A DNA stretch of 51,514 bases from an uncultured Cyclobacteriaceae bacterium (lineage in GTDB: Bacteria > Bacteroidota > Bacteroidia > Cytophagales > Cyclobacteriaceae): NCBI GenBank assembly GCA_905479015.1, contig CAJQKV010000026.1:1-51514 (forward strand), in the 5' to 3' direction. A program made the position numbers and the translations under genes. Of the stretch, positions 18,831 to 27,867 are shown in pieces; the first letter of the stretch is position 1, and the number at the start of each line of letters is the position of its first letter. The notes under the pieces are model-generated. The model had not been told where the DNA came from, made no database searches, and saw only the letters and a program-made list of their open reading frames with translations.

Positions 18831-18886
18831 TGAGACTAGAAAATAGTTACAAAAAAATATATAATTTTTTGGGGATTTGAGGGCGC

Positions 18887-18939
18887 ATCCGTTTTAAACC
18901 TTATTTTGAATAAGAATCTTTCTTTATTTTAATACGGAT
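18887..18939. repeat. Imperfect inverted repeat upstream of apaG
   Basis: ATCCGTTTTAAA (from 18887) is matched by TTTTAATACGGAT (ending 18939) with one bulge, giving a stem of about 11 pairs, six of them perfect at the base, around a 28-base loop. The right arm is followed by TTTTTT, so it could end a transcript arriving from the left, although no plus-strand gene is seen there. Confidence 0.3.
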
Positions 18940-19037
18940 TTTTTAGAGATCTTGGAAATAAACAATAAGCTTTATATATTGCTTTTAAGGGGCGATTATA
19001 TTGAATAAACCCATTCCCGATTAAGAAGATTTTAATT

Positions 19038-19424
19038 ATGGTTACAGATATTACCGAAGATGTAAAAGTGAGTGTGGAGACAGCCTATCGAGCGGATTAT
19101 TCAGATCCTGCCCAGAGTCATTTTGTTTTTACCTACCGCATTACTATCGAAAATCAAGGTAATAAAACAGTTCAGTTGAAACTTCGGCATTGGGAAATAT
19201 TTGATACGACTTATCCATTGAAAGAGGTTGATGGCGAAGGCGTAACGGGAAAACAACCCATCCTTGAGCCTGGACAATCACATCAATACGTATCTGGATG
19301 CAATCTCAAATCTGGTGTGGGTAAAATGGTAGGCTATTATACCATGGAACGCATCAGTGATGGCTACCAATTTAACGTAAACATCCCTGAATTTGTATTG
19401 ATCAATCCTATCAAATTCAATTAA
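19038..19424 (+). CDS. apaG: ApaG family protein (Co2+/Mg2+ efflux-associated DUF525 fold)
   Basis: The 128-residue protein is a stand-alone ApaG/DUF525 domain of immunoglobulin-like fold. Recognisable segments are FVFTYRITIENQGNKTVQL, LRHWEIFDT, the glycine-rich VDGEGVTGKQPILEPGQSHQYVSGC and MVGYYTM. ApaG is classically linked to ApaH and cobalt resistance, but its biochemical role remains poorly defined, and no apaH gene lies nearby. The ATG at 19038 gives the usual length (about 125-130). A TTG-start gene begins 4 bases after its stop, so the two are likely co-transcribed. Confidence 0.93.
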   Translation: MVTDITEDVKVSVETAYRADYSDPAQSHFVFTYRITIENQGNKTVQLKLRHWEIFDTTYPLKEVDGEGVTGKQPILEPGQSHQYVSGCNLKSGVGKMVGYYTMERISDGYQFNVNIPEFVLINPIKFN

Positions 19425-19428
19425 CATT

Positions 19429-20139
19429 TTGTCGAGGCTTAGCTCCTACTTTCTAAGGGGTCTCTATTATTTAAATTACATCAACAATGCCTTGGATGGC
19501 CATCAAATACATTCTCCTTATGTTTTTAATCTTTATTCGGCGTTAATTAAAAACAACGGCAGCCGCTTCAAGCCTAGAAAAATCCATCAACAGCTCCTTA
19601 ACCTTGAAGAAATCAATGCGTCGATCGCATCAAAAAAAACACAGCAATACATTGCTGATCTTGTGCCTCACTTGGGTCTTCAATCTTTATTATATGTTCA
19701 TTATGATTCTGGATCTCATTCAAAAAATGTCTTCAGCCAGATTAAATTCATTTCCACCCGAATAAAGGAAACCACCTGGTTCAGCACGGGGGTAGCATCA
19801 CCCCCTACTCAGAAATCAGATTTGAATGAAAAAGAGTTCGAAATTGACCCTAAGGCTTCTTTTTTTCATATCATTAACCGTGATCTCTATGAAATGGTCA
19901 TATTAGACATCTCATGGATACGCGAAGATCTGTCAGATTATCTAACGTTATTGTCATCAATACATCAACCACCAAAAGCAATCCTTTTTCTGAATATACA
20001 TCTCAATCCCCAAAATCATCAATCATGGAAAAGCATCACCAATGATGCGAAGATCTCATTGACCATTGATTTATTCCACATTGGGCTGGTTTTTCTTAAT
20101 TTAAAAATGGAAAAACAGCATTTTGTTCTAAAGAGTTGA
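19429..20139 (+). CDS. Methyltransferase-like protein lacking a recognisable SAM-binding loop
   Basis: The 236-residue protein starts at a TTG (19429), 4 bases after apaG. The N-terminus (YYLNYINNALDGHQIHSPYV) and the end (TIDLFHIGLVFLNLKMEKQ) resemble the phylum-wide class I SAM-dependent methyltransferases that carry an HGxHSPFVF motif and finish with TIDLFxxGLVFF. At the place where those proteins carry a glycine-rich SAM loop (about residues 75-105) this one reads LVPHLGLQSLLYVHYDSGSH, with no GxGxG. The acidic motif after strand 4 is also unclear, with only MVILDISW. I infer a divergent or catalytically dead relative. The similarity is from memory of the family and should be tested. Confidence 0.55.
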   Translation: MSRLSSYFLRGLYYLNYINNALDGHQIHSPYVFNLYSALIKNNGSRFKPRKIHQQLLNLEEINASIASKKTQQYIADLVPHLGLQSLLYVHYDSGSHSKNVFSQIKFISTRIKETTWFSTGVASPPTQKSDLNEKEFEIDPKASFFHIINRDLYEMVILDISWIREDLSDYLTLLSSIHQPPKAILFLNIHLNPQNHQSWKSITNDAKISLTIDLFHIGLVFLNLKMEKQHFVLKS

Positions 20140-20187
20140 TCAAATATTTACGGTATCCTTTAAATTTGTAAAAAATTATCGAATTTA

Positions 20188-21123
20188 ATGTCAGATCATC
20201 AAAACGAAGTCCCGAGCCTTCTCTCCGATCCTCAACTCCCAAAAAAAAATAATAAGACTCTAAAAATTGGAATGACTTTAGCCATAATGGCCATTGCGTT
20301 ACTTGTTTATTTTATTCAGGACGAACAGCAACAAAATTTGCTGAAAGAAGAAGCTTTGACCGCCGCATTTTTACAACTGGACTCTCTCTCCAATGAGCTA
20401 GATAAACGCATCTTAACCATCTCTCAACTGGGTGGTGAGATAGATACATTGGTAGGCATCAAGCAAAAACTTGAGGAAGAAAAAATGTATTTTCTAAATA
20501 AAGACCAACGACAAAAAATAACTCTGGGTACGCTCAGAGATAAAGTGGAAGGCTACCGCCAGTTGCTGCTGATCAAAGATGAAGAAATCAATCAATTGAC
20601 TCAGATAAATGAGCAACTCACGACCGAAAATATCGAATTAAAAAATGAAACACAGGCGCTCAATCAGTCAATCAATGATATAAAGCTAGAAAAAAAAGAT
20701 CTCAATCAAAAGGTACAATTGCTGTCAAAGCTTAAAATCGAAGATTTTACCATTGCTGCAATCGATGTGAAGGGCAAAGAACGCTCAGACAGTTTTAGAA
20801 AAAAGCACATTAACCAGCTCCAAATTACTTTTGTACTGTCAGAAAATGAAGTCGCACCCATCGAGGGTAAAAAGTTATGGATCCGTGTGGTCGCTCCAGA
20901 CAACAATGTGTATTATGATGTGAATATGGGTTCTGGTTCCTTTACTTTTTTAAGTAGGGAATTATTCTATACCGCTCAAAAAGAAATTCTTTATGACCGT
21001 TCCCAACAAAGAGTCGTAGTTTATTACGAAAAAGGTACGTCTTACTTGATTGGACCACATACTGTAGAAGTTTATACGGACGACTATCTCGTTGGATCGG
21101 GAAGTTTTATTGTGAAAAGCTAG
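20188..21123 (+). CDS. Membrane-anchored coiled-coil protein of unknown function
   Basis: The 311-residue protein has one transmembrane helix near the N-terminus (about 28-45, IGMTLAIMAIALLVYFI). A long coiled coil follows (about 50-185, rich in E, K, L and Q). The C-terminal domain is beta-rich (about 190-311) with segments such as KLWIRVVAPDNNVYYD, VVVYYEKGTSYLIG and VEVYTDDYLVGSGSF. The short N-terminus is probably cytoplasmic and the rest periplasmic. The last domain looks like a small immunoglobulin-like fold. It sits just before the rpsF promoter. I recognise it only as a Bacteroidota conserved hypothetical type, with no function to assign. Confidence 0.75.
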   Translation: MSDHQNEVPSLLSDPQLPKKNNKTLKIGMTLAIMAIALLVYFIQDEQQQNLLKEEALTAAFLQLDSLSNELDKRILTISQLGGEIDTLVGIKQKLEEEKMYFLNKDQRQKITLGTLRDKVEGYRQLLLIKDEEINQLTQINEQLTTENIELKNETQALNQSINDIKLEKKDLNQKVQLLSKLKIEDFTIAAIDVKGKERSDSFRKKHINQLQITFVLSENEVAPIEGKKLWIRVVAPDNNVYYDVNMGSGSFTFLSRELFYTAQKEILYDRSQQRVVVYYEKGTSYLIGPHTVEVYTDDYLVGSGSFIVKS

Positions 21124-21132
21124 TCAAAAAGA

Positions 21133-21162
21133 TTGATTTTTAATCAACATTAGCTATTTTTG
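21133..21162 (+). promoter_or_regulatory. Near-ideal Bacteroidota promoter for rpsF-rpsR-rplI
   Basis: TTG at 21133-21135, exactly 19 bases of spacer, then TATTTTTG at 21155-21162: a full match to TTG-N19-TAnnTTTG. The transcript would start near 21169, leaving a leader of about 25 bases before the rpsF ATG at 21195. That is too short for a long S6:S18 leader structure. Confidence 0.75.
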
Positions 21163-21194
21163 CACCCTTAAAATTACATTTTATAAATTTCAAT

Positions 21195-21563
21195 ATGAAA
21201 AAGAATTACGAAACAGTATTCATTTTAACTCCCGTTTTGTCTGACGATCAGATGAAGGATGCTGTTCTTAAATTCATAAAAGTAATTACTGATAATAAAG
21301 GCGAAGTCATCAATGAAGAGCATTGGGGATTGAAAAAATTAGCCTATTCCATCGAGCATAAAAATACTGGATTTTATCATTTACTTGAATTTAAGGCAGA
21401 TCCCTCATTGGTTTCAAAACTAGAAATTGAACTCAGAAGAGACGAGAAAGTTATGCGATTTTTAACCGTAGCAATAGATAAGCATGCGCTTATTTACAAC
21501 GAAAGAAGACGTAAAGGTGCTTTTAATAAGAAAGAAAATAAAGAGGAGGCTGCAAAAAAATGA
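21195..21563 (+). CDS. rpsF: 30S ribosomal protein S6
   Basis: The 122-residue protein starts [20 protein letters not shown], with the family pattern of an N-terminal strand followed by a glycine/glutamate turn ([18 protein letters not shown]). It ends in a basic, lysine-rich tail longer than in E. coli. S6 pairs with S18 on the small-subunit platform. Its stop overlaps the rpsR start by 4 bases (ATGA), so translation is coupled. No ssb gene lies between rpsF and rpsR, unlike in proteobacteria and Firmicutes. Confidence 0.97.
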   Translation: MKKNYETVFILTPVLSDDQMKDAVLKFIKVITDNKGEVINEEHWGLKKLAYSIEHKNTGFYHLLEFKADPSLVSKLEIELRRDEKVMRFLTVAIDKHALIYNERRRKGAFNKKENKEEAAKK

Positions 21564-21811
21564 CATTACAAAACGAACCAATAAATAACGATCAAGTACT
21601 TAAGAAGTACTGTAGATTCAAGAAAAGTGGAATCAAGTATATTGATTACAAAGACGGAAATTTTTTACTGAAGTTTGTAAATGATCAAGGTAAAATTTTG
21701 CCTCGCAGACTTACAGGTACTAGTTTGAAGTTTCAACGAAAAGTAGCACAGGCGGTAAAAAGGGCAAGACATATTGCCGTTTTGCCATATGTGGCCGATT
21801 CTCTTAAATAA
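21560..21811 (+). CDS. rpsR: 30S ribosomal protein S18
   Basis: The 83-residue protein has the S18 core: [39 protein letters not shown] and the basic [16 protein letters not shown] ending. This binds 16S rRNA and S6. The CRF segment keeps one cysteine of the old zinc motif. It overlaps rpsF by 4 bases and is followed after 7 bases by rplI. Confidence 0.97.
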   Translation: MTLQNEPINNDQVLKKYCRFKKSGIKYIDYKDGNFLLKFVNDQGKILPRRLTGTSLKFQRKVAQAVKRARHIAVLPYVADSLK

Positions 21812-21818
21812 AATAGTT

Positions 21819-22262
21819 ATGGATATAATATTAAGAGAAGACATCAAAGGACTGGGTTATAAGAATGACACCGTCAAAGTAAAAGCAGGATACGGAAGAA
21901 ATTATCTGATTCCTAAAGGAGTGGCTATATTGGCCAGCAAATCCAATAGAAAAATGATTGATGAGAACATTCGTCAAGCTGCCCATAAAGCTGAAAAATC
22001 ACTTAAAGATGCTCAAGCTATTGCTGATAAAATCGGTGAAATGATTTTAGAAATCAAAACAAAAGCAGGAGAAAGTGGGAAAATTTTCGGTGCGATTACC
22101 GCAATTCAAGCGGCTGAAGCCTTGTCAGGCAGAGGATTTGATATTGACAGAAAGAAAATAACCCTTTCTAAAGATATCAAACATGTTGGAGACCACTCAG
22201 CAGTGATTGATCTGCATAAAAATGTACATCATGAAATTACCATAAGGGTGGTTACTGAATAA
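21819..22262 (+). CDS. rplI: 50S ribosomal protein L9
   Basis: From the ATG at 21819 the product is 147 residues (MDIILREDIKGLGYKND), matching the family length of about 148. It has the rRNA-binding N-domain with GYGRNYLIPKGVA, a long connecting helix (about 40-75) and a C-terminal domain with GKIFGAIT. An ATG at 21774 in the same frame would add 15 residues and overlap rpsR, so it is not favoured. A strong terminator follows 25 bases after the stop, closing the ribosomal operon. Confidence 0.96.
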   Translation: MDIILREDIKGLGYKNDTVKVKAGYGRNYLIPKGVAILASKSNRKMIDENIRQAAHKAEKSLKDAQAIADKIGEMILEIKTKAGESGKIFGAITAIQAAEALSGRGFDIDRKKITLSKDIKHVGDHSAVIDLHKNVHHEITIRVVTE

Positions 22263-22287
22263 TTACAAACTAATTGTATAGATTTAT

Positions 22288-22319
22288 AAAACCTGAAATA
22301 ATATTTCAGGTTTTTTTTT
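22288..22319 (+). terminator. Rho-independent terminator after rplI
   Basis: AAAACCTGAAAT (22288-22299) and ATTTCAGGTTTT (22303-22314) form a perfect 12-bp stem with a 3-base loop, running into a T-tract to 22319. It ends the rpsF-rpsR-rplI transcript and argues that the following gene starts after it, at 22340. Confidence 0.85.
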
Positions 22320-22339
22320 ATGCTCTAGGTAGATTAATT

Positions 22340-23305
22340 ATGAAATTTAAACTTGATTTTGATATTGCTAAGTCTGATGCTTACATCAAGTATGGTCAGG
22401 CCATTACCTCATTAGGTTCGTGTTTTGCGAATAATATGACACAAAAGTTTTTGACGCATAAGTTTAATGTTATTGATCACAAGTTGGGTACACTCTACAA
22501 CCCCTACGCTATCTTTAAATTGATAAAAAAAGCCCTTCATAAAACATACCCTAAATCTGTTTTGATTGATGGCATGCATATGAGTTTTGATTTGCATTCT
22601 GATATTCGAGCAGCCCACCAGACTGAATTTAGCTCCTTATGTGAAAGTAGAATGAATATGCTACATCGAGGGCTGAAAGAAAGTGAATGGCTCATAATCA
22701 CCCTAGGTACTGCTTGGACGCATACCTATCTCAGTACAAATACCATGGTGGCCAACTGCCATAAACTCCCTCAAACATTATTTAAGAAAGAATTACTGTC
22801 CGTCGACTTCATCCTTCAACAGTTTGAAGAGCTACAGGCATTGCTCACTCCATTTAATCCTAAATTAAAAATATTATTTACGGTAAGCCCTGTGAGGCAT
22901 ACCAAAGATGGACTACACGAGAATACACTTTCCAAAGCCACACTCCATCTGGCGGTACAGGCGATCGTCAAAAAATTCAGTCATACTTATTATTTCCCTG
23001 CCTATGAAATCATGATAGACGAACTTCGCGATTATAGATTTTACAAAACCGATTTAATTCATCCCAATGAATTGGCCATTGACTATATTTGGGATCAACT
23101 TACGCATACATATTTTGATGAGACCACTTTTAAGTTTTATGAGGAATTGAAAGTATTGTTAAAGTCCATTGGGCATAGGCCTTTTAACCCCAACAGTGAT
23201 CAACATCAAAAATTCATTATTGAAACGTTGAATAAAACAAGAGCTCTATCAGATACCATCGATCTTACCACAGAAATTGAGCAGTTAACAAAATTATTAA
23301 GATGA
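22340..23305 (+). CDS. GSCFA domain protein
   Basis: From the ATG at 22340 the product is 321 residues. It carries the signature that names the family, [10 protein letters not shown] (about residues 24-33), then [22 protein letters not shown] and [13 protein letters not shown], with a late DLIHPNE. The layout recalls SGNH/GDSL-type hydrolases, where the GS..., GT... and ...H motifs form the active site, but no reaction is established as far as I know. An in-frame ATG at 22274 would run through the terminator stem and is rejected. Its stop overlaps the start of the next gene by 4 bases. Confidence 0.88.
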   Translation: MKFKLDFDIAKSDAYIKYGQAITSLGSCFANNMTQKFLTHKFNVIDHKLGTLYNPYAIFKLIKKALHKTYPKSVLIDGMHMSFDLHSDIRAAHQTEFSSLCESRMNMLHRGLKESEWLIITLGTAWTHTYLSTNTMVANCHKLPQTLFKKELLSVDFILQQFEELQALLTPFNPKLKILFTVSPVRHTKDGLHENTLSKATLHLAVQAIVKKFSHTYYFPAYEIMIDELRDYRFYKTDLIHPNELAIDYIWDQLTHTYFDETTFKFYEELKVLLKSIGHRPFNPNSDQHQKFIIETLNKTRALSDTIDLTTEIEQLTKLLR

Positions 23306-25395
23306 AATTATTGATAATAATGCTTTCTTTAGGGCTGATCTCTGGTTGTGTCCCATCAAGTAAAACCACCAAAAATAAAATGGAAAACGCTGCTACATCC
23401 AATCGCCTTATCAATGCTTCATCTCCTTATCTCTTGCAGCATGCGTATAATCCTGTAGATTGGTATCCTTGGGGGGAAGAAGCGCTCTTAAAAGCCAAAA
23501 ATGAAGACAAACCCATAGTGGTAAGCATAGGCTATTCTTCTTGTCACTGGTGCCACGTAATGGCCCATGAATCCTTTGAAAATGATAGTATTGCTGCTCT
23601 TATGAATGCAAACTTTGTAAATATAAAAATAGATCGTGAAGAGCGACCTGATATTGATCAAATATATATGGAAGCAGTACAGGCCATGGGTATCAATGGT
23701 GGATGGCCGCTTAATGTCTTCCTAACACCCGATCAGAAGCCTTTTTATGGAGGTACATATTTTCCTAGTCAAGGTTGGCGCGAATTACTAATGAACGTAA
23801 AGACCGTTTTTGCTGAAAATAGAAGTAAACTGGAGGAATCCGCTGAGGTATATACGAAAGCCATTAACGCCAATGTTTCGGAAAAATATCAATTATCACC
23901 CACAGCGATTACCCAGGAAAAAATAGATTCTGGTTATCAAAAACTCGCCCAATCATTTGACACGCAATGGGGTGGATTAAAAAAAGCGCCCAAGTTCATC
24001 ATGCCCTCCCAATGGTCTTTTCTTATAGATCTAGCTTATCTGAATCCCACCTTAAATATTCAACCCCACCTGGAGTTCACTCTGAATAAAATAATAGACG
24101 GTGGTATTTATGATCAAATTGGGGGGGGATTTTCTCGTTATTCAGTAGATGAATTTTGGCATGTTCCTCACTTCGAGAAAATGCTCTATGACAATGGGCA
24201 ATTGTTGTCATTGTATGCCAAGGCCTATAAAATGAGCAGTAATGAACGTTATGCTTCCGTTATTGATGAAACCATCCAATGGCTGATTCGAGAGATGCTA
24301 GATGACTCTGGTGGCTTTTATGCTGCCCTCGACGCTGACAGTGAAGGGGAAGAAGGTAAGTTCTATGTTTGGACCTATGATGAAATGAAGGAAGTGGCCG
24401 GTGAATACACTCCACTTATTGCTGCTTATTATGATATCCAAGAAAAAGGTAATTGGGAGTCTACCAATGTTCCTCGTATGTTGCACAGTGAGGATGATAT
24501 TGCTACACAATTTGGATTGGAACTTGTGACGCTTCAATCTATCATTACTCAATTTAAGCAACGAGCACTCCTCAAGAGAGCCGAAAGAATCCGACCGGGT
24601 CTAGACAATAAAATCATTTCGGGTTGGAATGGGTTGACCTTGACAGGAATTTTAGAAGCTTACCAAGCCACAGGCAAAACCACTTATCTCACACTTGCTA
24701 AGAGAAATTATGACTTCATTCTTAAAAATTTATTAAAAGACGGTACCTTGATTCATGTCGCCAATCTATCAACTCAAGGGTTTGCGGAAGATTATGCTGC
24801 CATAATTCAAGCATTGATCAAATATTATGAAACGACTTTTGATGAGGAAGCGCTACGTGTAGCCAATGACTTAACCCTGCAGATGAACGAGCAGTACTAT
24901 GATCCTCAGGAGAAATTATTTTACTTTACGAGCATCCATGCTGAAAATCTCATTGCAAGAAAAAATGATCTCTTTGATAATGTCATTCCTTCTTCAAATT
25001 CTATGATGGCAGAAAATTTATTAAAATTAGGTTTACATCTAGATAATGAACCGTACAAAAAACAAGCTTTAGATATGGTCAACCAGGTGGGTGAAATGAT
25101 GGCTCAAGAAACAAGTTATCTGTCACAATGGGCCTCTGTAGCCACTTTATTGGTAAAGCCCATTCCTGAAATCGTCATCTTTGGAGACGACTATCAAGAA
25201 GTAACCACAGCGCTCAATGCCCTTCATATTACCCGAAAAGTAGTGGCTGCTTCGGCGATAGAGAGTGATTTGCCCCTACTGCAGTATAAAACTGAAATCA
25301 ACGGTAAAACAGCCATTTATGTGTGTTATAATAAAACTTGCAAATTACCTGTGACCGATCTTGACGTAGCTTTGACTCAAATTTCATCTGAGTAG
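23302..25395 (+). CDS. DUF255 thioredoxin-like lipoprotein (YyaL/SPATA20 family)
   Basis: The 697-residue protein has a lipoprotein signal ending LISGC (Cys16), so it is probably membrane-anchored. Then comes the family start [21 protein letters not shown] with the thioredoxin-like [11 protein letters not shown] segment (read as [16 protein letters not shown]) at about residues 76-91. The rest (about 200-650) is an alpha/alpha six-barrel like those of N-acylglucosamine 2-epimerases, with [28 protein letters not shown] and ISGWNGL. The role of the family is not settled; a redox or sugar-related function is suggested by the folds. The lipoprotein signal is notable, since many homologues are cytosolic. 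It overlaps the GSCFA gene by 4 bases. Confidence 0.9.
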   Translation: MKLLIIMLSLGLISGCVPSSKTTKNKMENAATSNRLINASSPYLLQHAYNPVDWYPWGEEALLKAKNEDKPIVVSIGYSSCHWCHVMAHESFENDSIAALMNANFVNIKIDREERPDIDQIYMEAVQAMGINGGWPLNVFLTPDQKPFYGGTYFPSQGWRELLMNVKTVFAENRSKLEESAEVYTKAINANVSEKYQLSPTAITQEKIDSGYQKLAQSFDTQWGGLKKAPKFIMPSQWSFLIDLAYLNPTLNIQPHLEFTLNKIIDGGIYDQIGGGFSRYSVDEFWHVPHFEKMLYDNGQLLSLYAKAYKMSSNERYASVIDETIQWLIREMLDDSGGFYAALDADSEGEEGKFYVWTYDEMKEVAGEYTPLIAAYYDIQEKGNWESTNVPRMLHSEDDIATQFGLELVTLQSIITQFKQRALLKRAERIRPGLDNKIISGWNGLTLTGILEAYQATGKTTYLTLAKRNYDFILKNLLKDGTLIHVANLSTQGFAEDYAAIIQALIKYYETTFDEEALRVANDLTLQMNEQYYDPQEKLFYFTSIHAENLIARKNDLFDNVIPSSNSMMAENLLKLGLHLDNEPYKKQALDMVNQVGEMMAQETSYLSQWASVATLLVKPIPEIVIFGDDYQEVTTALNALHITRKVVAASAIESDLPLLQYKTEINGKTAIYVCYNKTCKLPVTDLDVALTQISSE

Positions 25396-25404
25396 CCTGT
25401 CCAT

Positions 25405-27867
25405 TTGCGCTATATTGAAGTCATACTACCCATCCCCATCCCCGGCGTATTTTCCTATGCGGTTCCGGCACATGTAAAACAAGAAATCCTGAAAGGGTGT
25501 CGGGTCATCGTTCCCTTTGGAAAGAGGAAATATTATACGGGTTTGGTCTATGCTACTGTAGATCAAGTTTCATCAAAATATGTAGTTAAAGAGATTTTTG
25601 AAGTTTTAGATGTTGAACCCATTGTCACCACAGCGCAATTAAAATTCATAGATTGGATTTCAAACTATTATATGTGTGCTCTAGGAGATGCCTACAATGC
25701 GGCCTTGCCTGCCGGTTTAAAATTAACGAGCGAATCCTATTTAGGTATTTTACCCGATATCGACATCAATTATGCGAGTTTAACCGATACTGAAAAAATG
25801 GTTCTTACTCATTTACAAAAAGAAAATATCTCCGCAGAAGAAGTTAAAAAAATCACAGGACTCAAATATCCTTTTCAATTGGTCAAAAGTCTCATTGATG
25901 CAGGGATCATCTATACCTTTGAAAAAATAAAAGATAAATACAGTCCGAAAATGGAAACTCGGATTAAACTCCACTCACATTACACCACCGAAGAGCCCCT
26001 CAATGAACTCTCAAAAACCTTAGATAAATACCCCAAGCAAGCCCACGTTTTGATGGCCTATCTAAAAGAGATCCCCATATTTGAAAACACCGAATTAAAT
26101 GATTTTGGCATCAGTAAAAAATCTCTCCAATCAGCAGGCATAAGTACTTCATCCCTAAATACATTGGTGAAAAATAAAATACTTGAAACTTGGGAGCATC
26201 AAATTGATCGATTTTCATTTGACCATAGGCCCATCGCAGCACTTCCTGATTTGACGACGCATCAGCATCAAGCACTACTTGAGATTCAGAAAAGTTTTGC
26301 TGAAAATCCAACAACCTTATTGCGAGGCATTACAGGAAGTGGAAAGACAGAAATTTACATAACCCTGGTACATCAAATCATAGAAAATGGAGGACAAACA
26401 CTCATACTCCTCCCTGAAATCGCGCTAACGACTCAAATAATTCAGAGGTTTCGGAGCTATTTTGGCAATCGATTTGGCGTCTACCATTCTCGGTTTTCTG
26501 ACAATGAACGTACTGAGATTTATCAAAACTGTTTGAATCAGAAGTACGACTTTGTCATTGGCGTGCGGAGTGCCGTCTTTCTCCCTTTTAAGCACCTAGA
26601 ACTCATCATCGTAGATGAGGAGCATGAATATTCTTATAAGCAATATGATCCTGCTCCTAGATATCACGCAAGAGACAGTGCTTTATATTTGGCCCAAATT
26701 CATCATGCCAAGGTATTATTAGGATCCGCAACACCCTCCTTAGAAAGTTATCAAAATGCCATCAATGGCAAATTTGGATATGTAACCCTTAATCATAGAT
26801 TCAAGAATCAACCCTTACCTGAAATAAAATTTGCTGATTTCTCTAAAGCCCGAAAACAAAAAAAAATAAAAGGCCATTTTACCCTAGCATTGCTTGACCA
26901 AATCAAATCCAGTATAGCCGAAAACAAACAGGTAATTCTCTTTCAAAACAGACGGGGTTACGCGCCATATGTAGAATGTAATGACTGCAATCACATTCCT
27001 AACTGTCCCAACTGCGCCGTCAGTCTAACCTATCATATTTATCAGAATGAAATCATTTGCCATTATTGTGGGTATAAAATATTTTTTGATGCGAAATGCG
27101 AAAAATGTCAATCGAATGAAATCAAGACCGTAGGCATAGGAACTGAGCAAATCGAAGAAGAACTCTCTATCCTCATTCCTGATATAAAAATCAAGCGTAT
27201 GGACCTTGATACTACGCGAAGTAAGCATGCTTATCAGCAAATCATTGATGCATTTGAAAGCAGGGAAATAGATGTACTGGTAGGTACTCAAATGGTAACC
27301 AAAGGACTTGATTTTGAACACGTGAACTTAGTCGGTATTTTTGATGCCGATCGAATCATTCATTTTCCTGACTTCAGATCACACGAAAGAGCGTTCCAGT
27401 TGATTACCCAAGTAAGTGGTCGGTCAGGTCGAAAACATGATAGAGGTCAAGTGATTGTCCAAACGAACCAACCCGATCATCCATTATTATTACAGATAAA
27501 AGAAGGGCATTTGGATTTATTTTATGGACAAGAACTTGCTGAGCGTCAAAAATTCAAATATCCGCCATTCTATCGATTGATTAAAATCATAATTAAAGGA
27601 AAAGATAAAAATTTAACACATCAGGCAGCAAATGCATTGAATGTAATACTTCAAAAAAACCTCACAGAAAAACGTGTTCTGGGCCCTATTGAACCCGTCA
27701 TCAACAAAATAAGAAATTACTACTTGTTTGAAATCATCATCAAAATTGAAAGAAAAACAACCCATCTCAAATCGATCAAAGAATTCATTCAAGGATCTCG
27801 CCATACGTTATTAGCTTTGCCCTCGTTTAAATCTATACTCATCCATTTTGATGTAGACCCAATATGA
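25405..27867 (+). CDS. priA: Primosomal protein N' (replication restart helicase PriA)
   Basis: The 820-residue superfamily 2 helicase reloads the replisome at stalled forks. An N-terminal 3'-end-binding domain (about 1-110, starting RYIEVILPIPIPGVFSYAVP) is followed by Walker A GITGSGKTEIY, the Walker B DEEH box, LGSATPSLES, a zinc-binding region with eight cysteines (CNDC, CPNC, CHYC, CEKC), and the late QMVTKGLDFEHV and QVSGRSGR motifs. The start is a TTG at 25405; no better upstream start exists after the previous stop. A lipoprotein gene overlaps its end by 4 bases. Length is at the upper end of the family (730-820). Confidence 0.97.
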   Translation: MRYIEVILPIPIPGVFSYAVPAHVKQEILKGCRVIVPFGKRKYYTGLVYATVDQVSSKYVVKEIFEVLDVEPIVTTAQLKFIDWISNYYMCALGDAYNAALPAGLKLTSESYLGILPDIDINYASLTDTEKMVLTHLQKENISAEEVKKITGLKYPFQLVKSLIDAGIIYTFEKIKDKYSPKMETRIKLHSHYTTEEPLNELSKTLDKYPKQAHVLMAYLKEIPIFENTELNDFGISKKSLQSAGISTSSLNTLVKNKILETWEHQIDRFSFDHRPIAALPDLTTHQHQALLEIQKSFAENPTTLLRGITGSGKTEIYITLVHQIIENGGQTLILLPEIALTTQIIQRFRSYFGNRFGVYHSRFSDNERTEIYQNCLNQKYDFVIGVRSAVFLPFKHLELIIVDEEHEYSYKQYDPAPRYHARDSALYLAQIHHAKVLLGSATPSLESYQNAINGKFGYVTLNHRFKNQPLPEIKFADFSKARKQKKIKGHFTLALLDQIKSSIAENKQVILFQNRRGYAPYVECNDCNHIPNCPNCAVSLTYHIYQNEIICHYCGYKIFFDAKCEKCQSNEIKTVGIGTEQIEEELSILIPDIKIKRMDLDTTRSKHAYQQIIDAFESREIDVLVGTQMVTKGLDFEHVNLVGIFDADRIIHFPDFRSHERAFQLITQVSGRSGRKHDRGQVIVQTNQPDHPLLLQIKEGHLDLFYGQELAERQKFKYPPFYRLIKIIIKGKDKNLTHQAANALNVILQKNLTEKRVLGPIEPVINKIRNYYLFEIIIKIERKTTHLKSIKEFIQGSRHTLLALPSFKSILIHFDVDPI

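Larger units (their letters stand above)
18147..19037. other. Long spacer between ung and apaG
   Basis: About 890 bases without a confident gene. It holds a small open frame on the minus strand (18428-18640), three copies of the 10-mer ATCCTCAAAT (one as a hairpin partner), and an imperfect hairpin (18887-18939) about 100 bases upstream of apaG. No tRNA or mobile-element ends were recognised. Confidence 0.6.

Noticed and set aside
22274-22339. Upstream in-frame ATG start for the GSCFA gene
   Set aside because: The added codons run through the rplI terminator stem and have no family similarity.
27316-27327. GAACACGTGAAC as a possible parS site
   Set aside because: It contains CACGTG but differs from the parS consensus at flanking positions, lies within conserved priA codons and is 13 kb from parAB.
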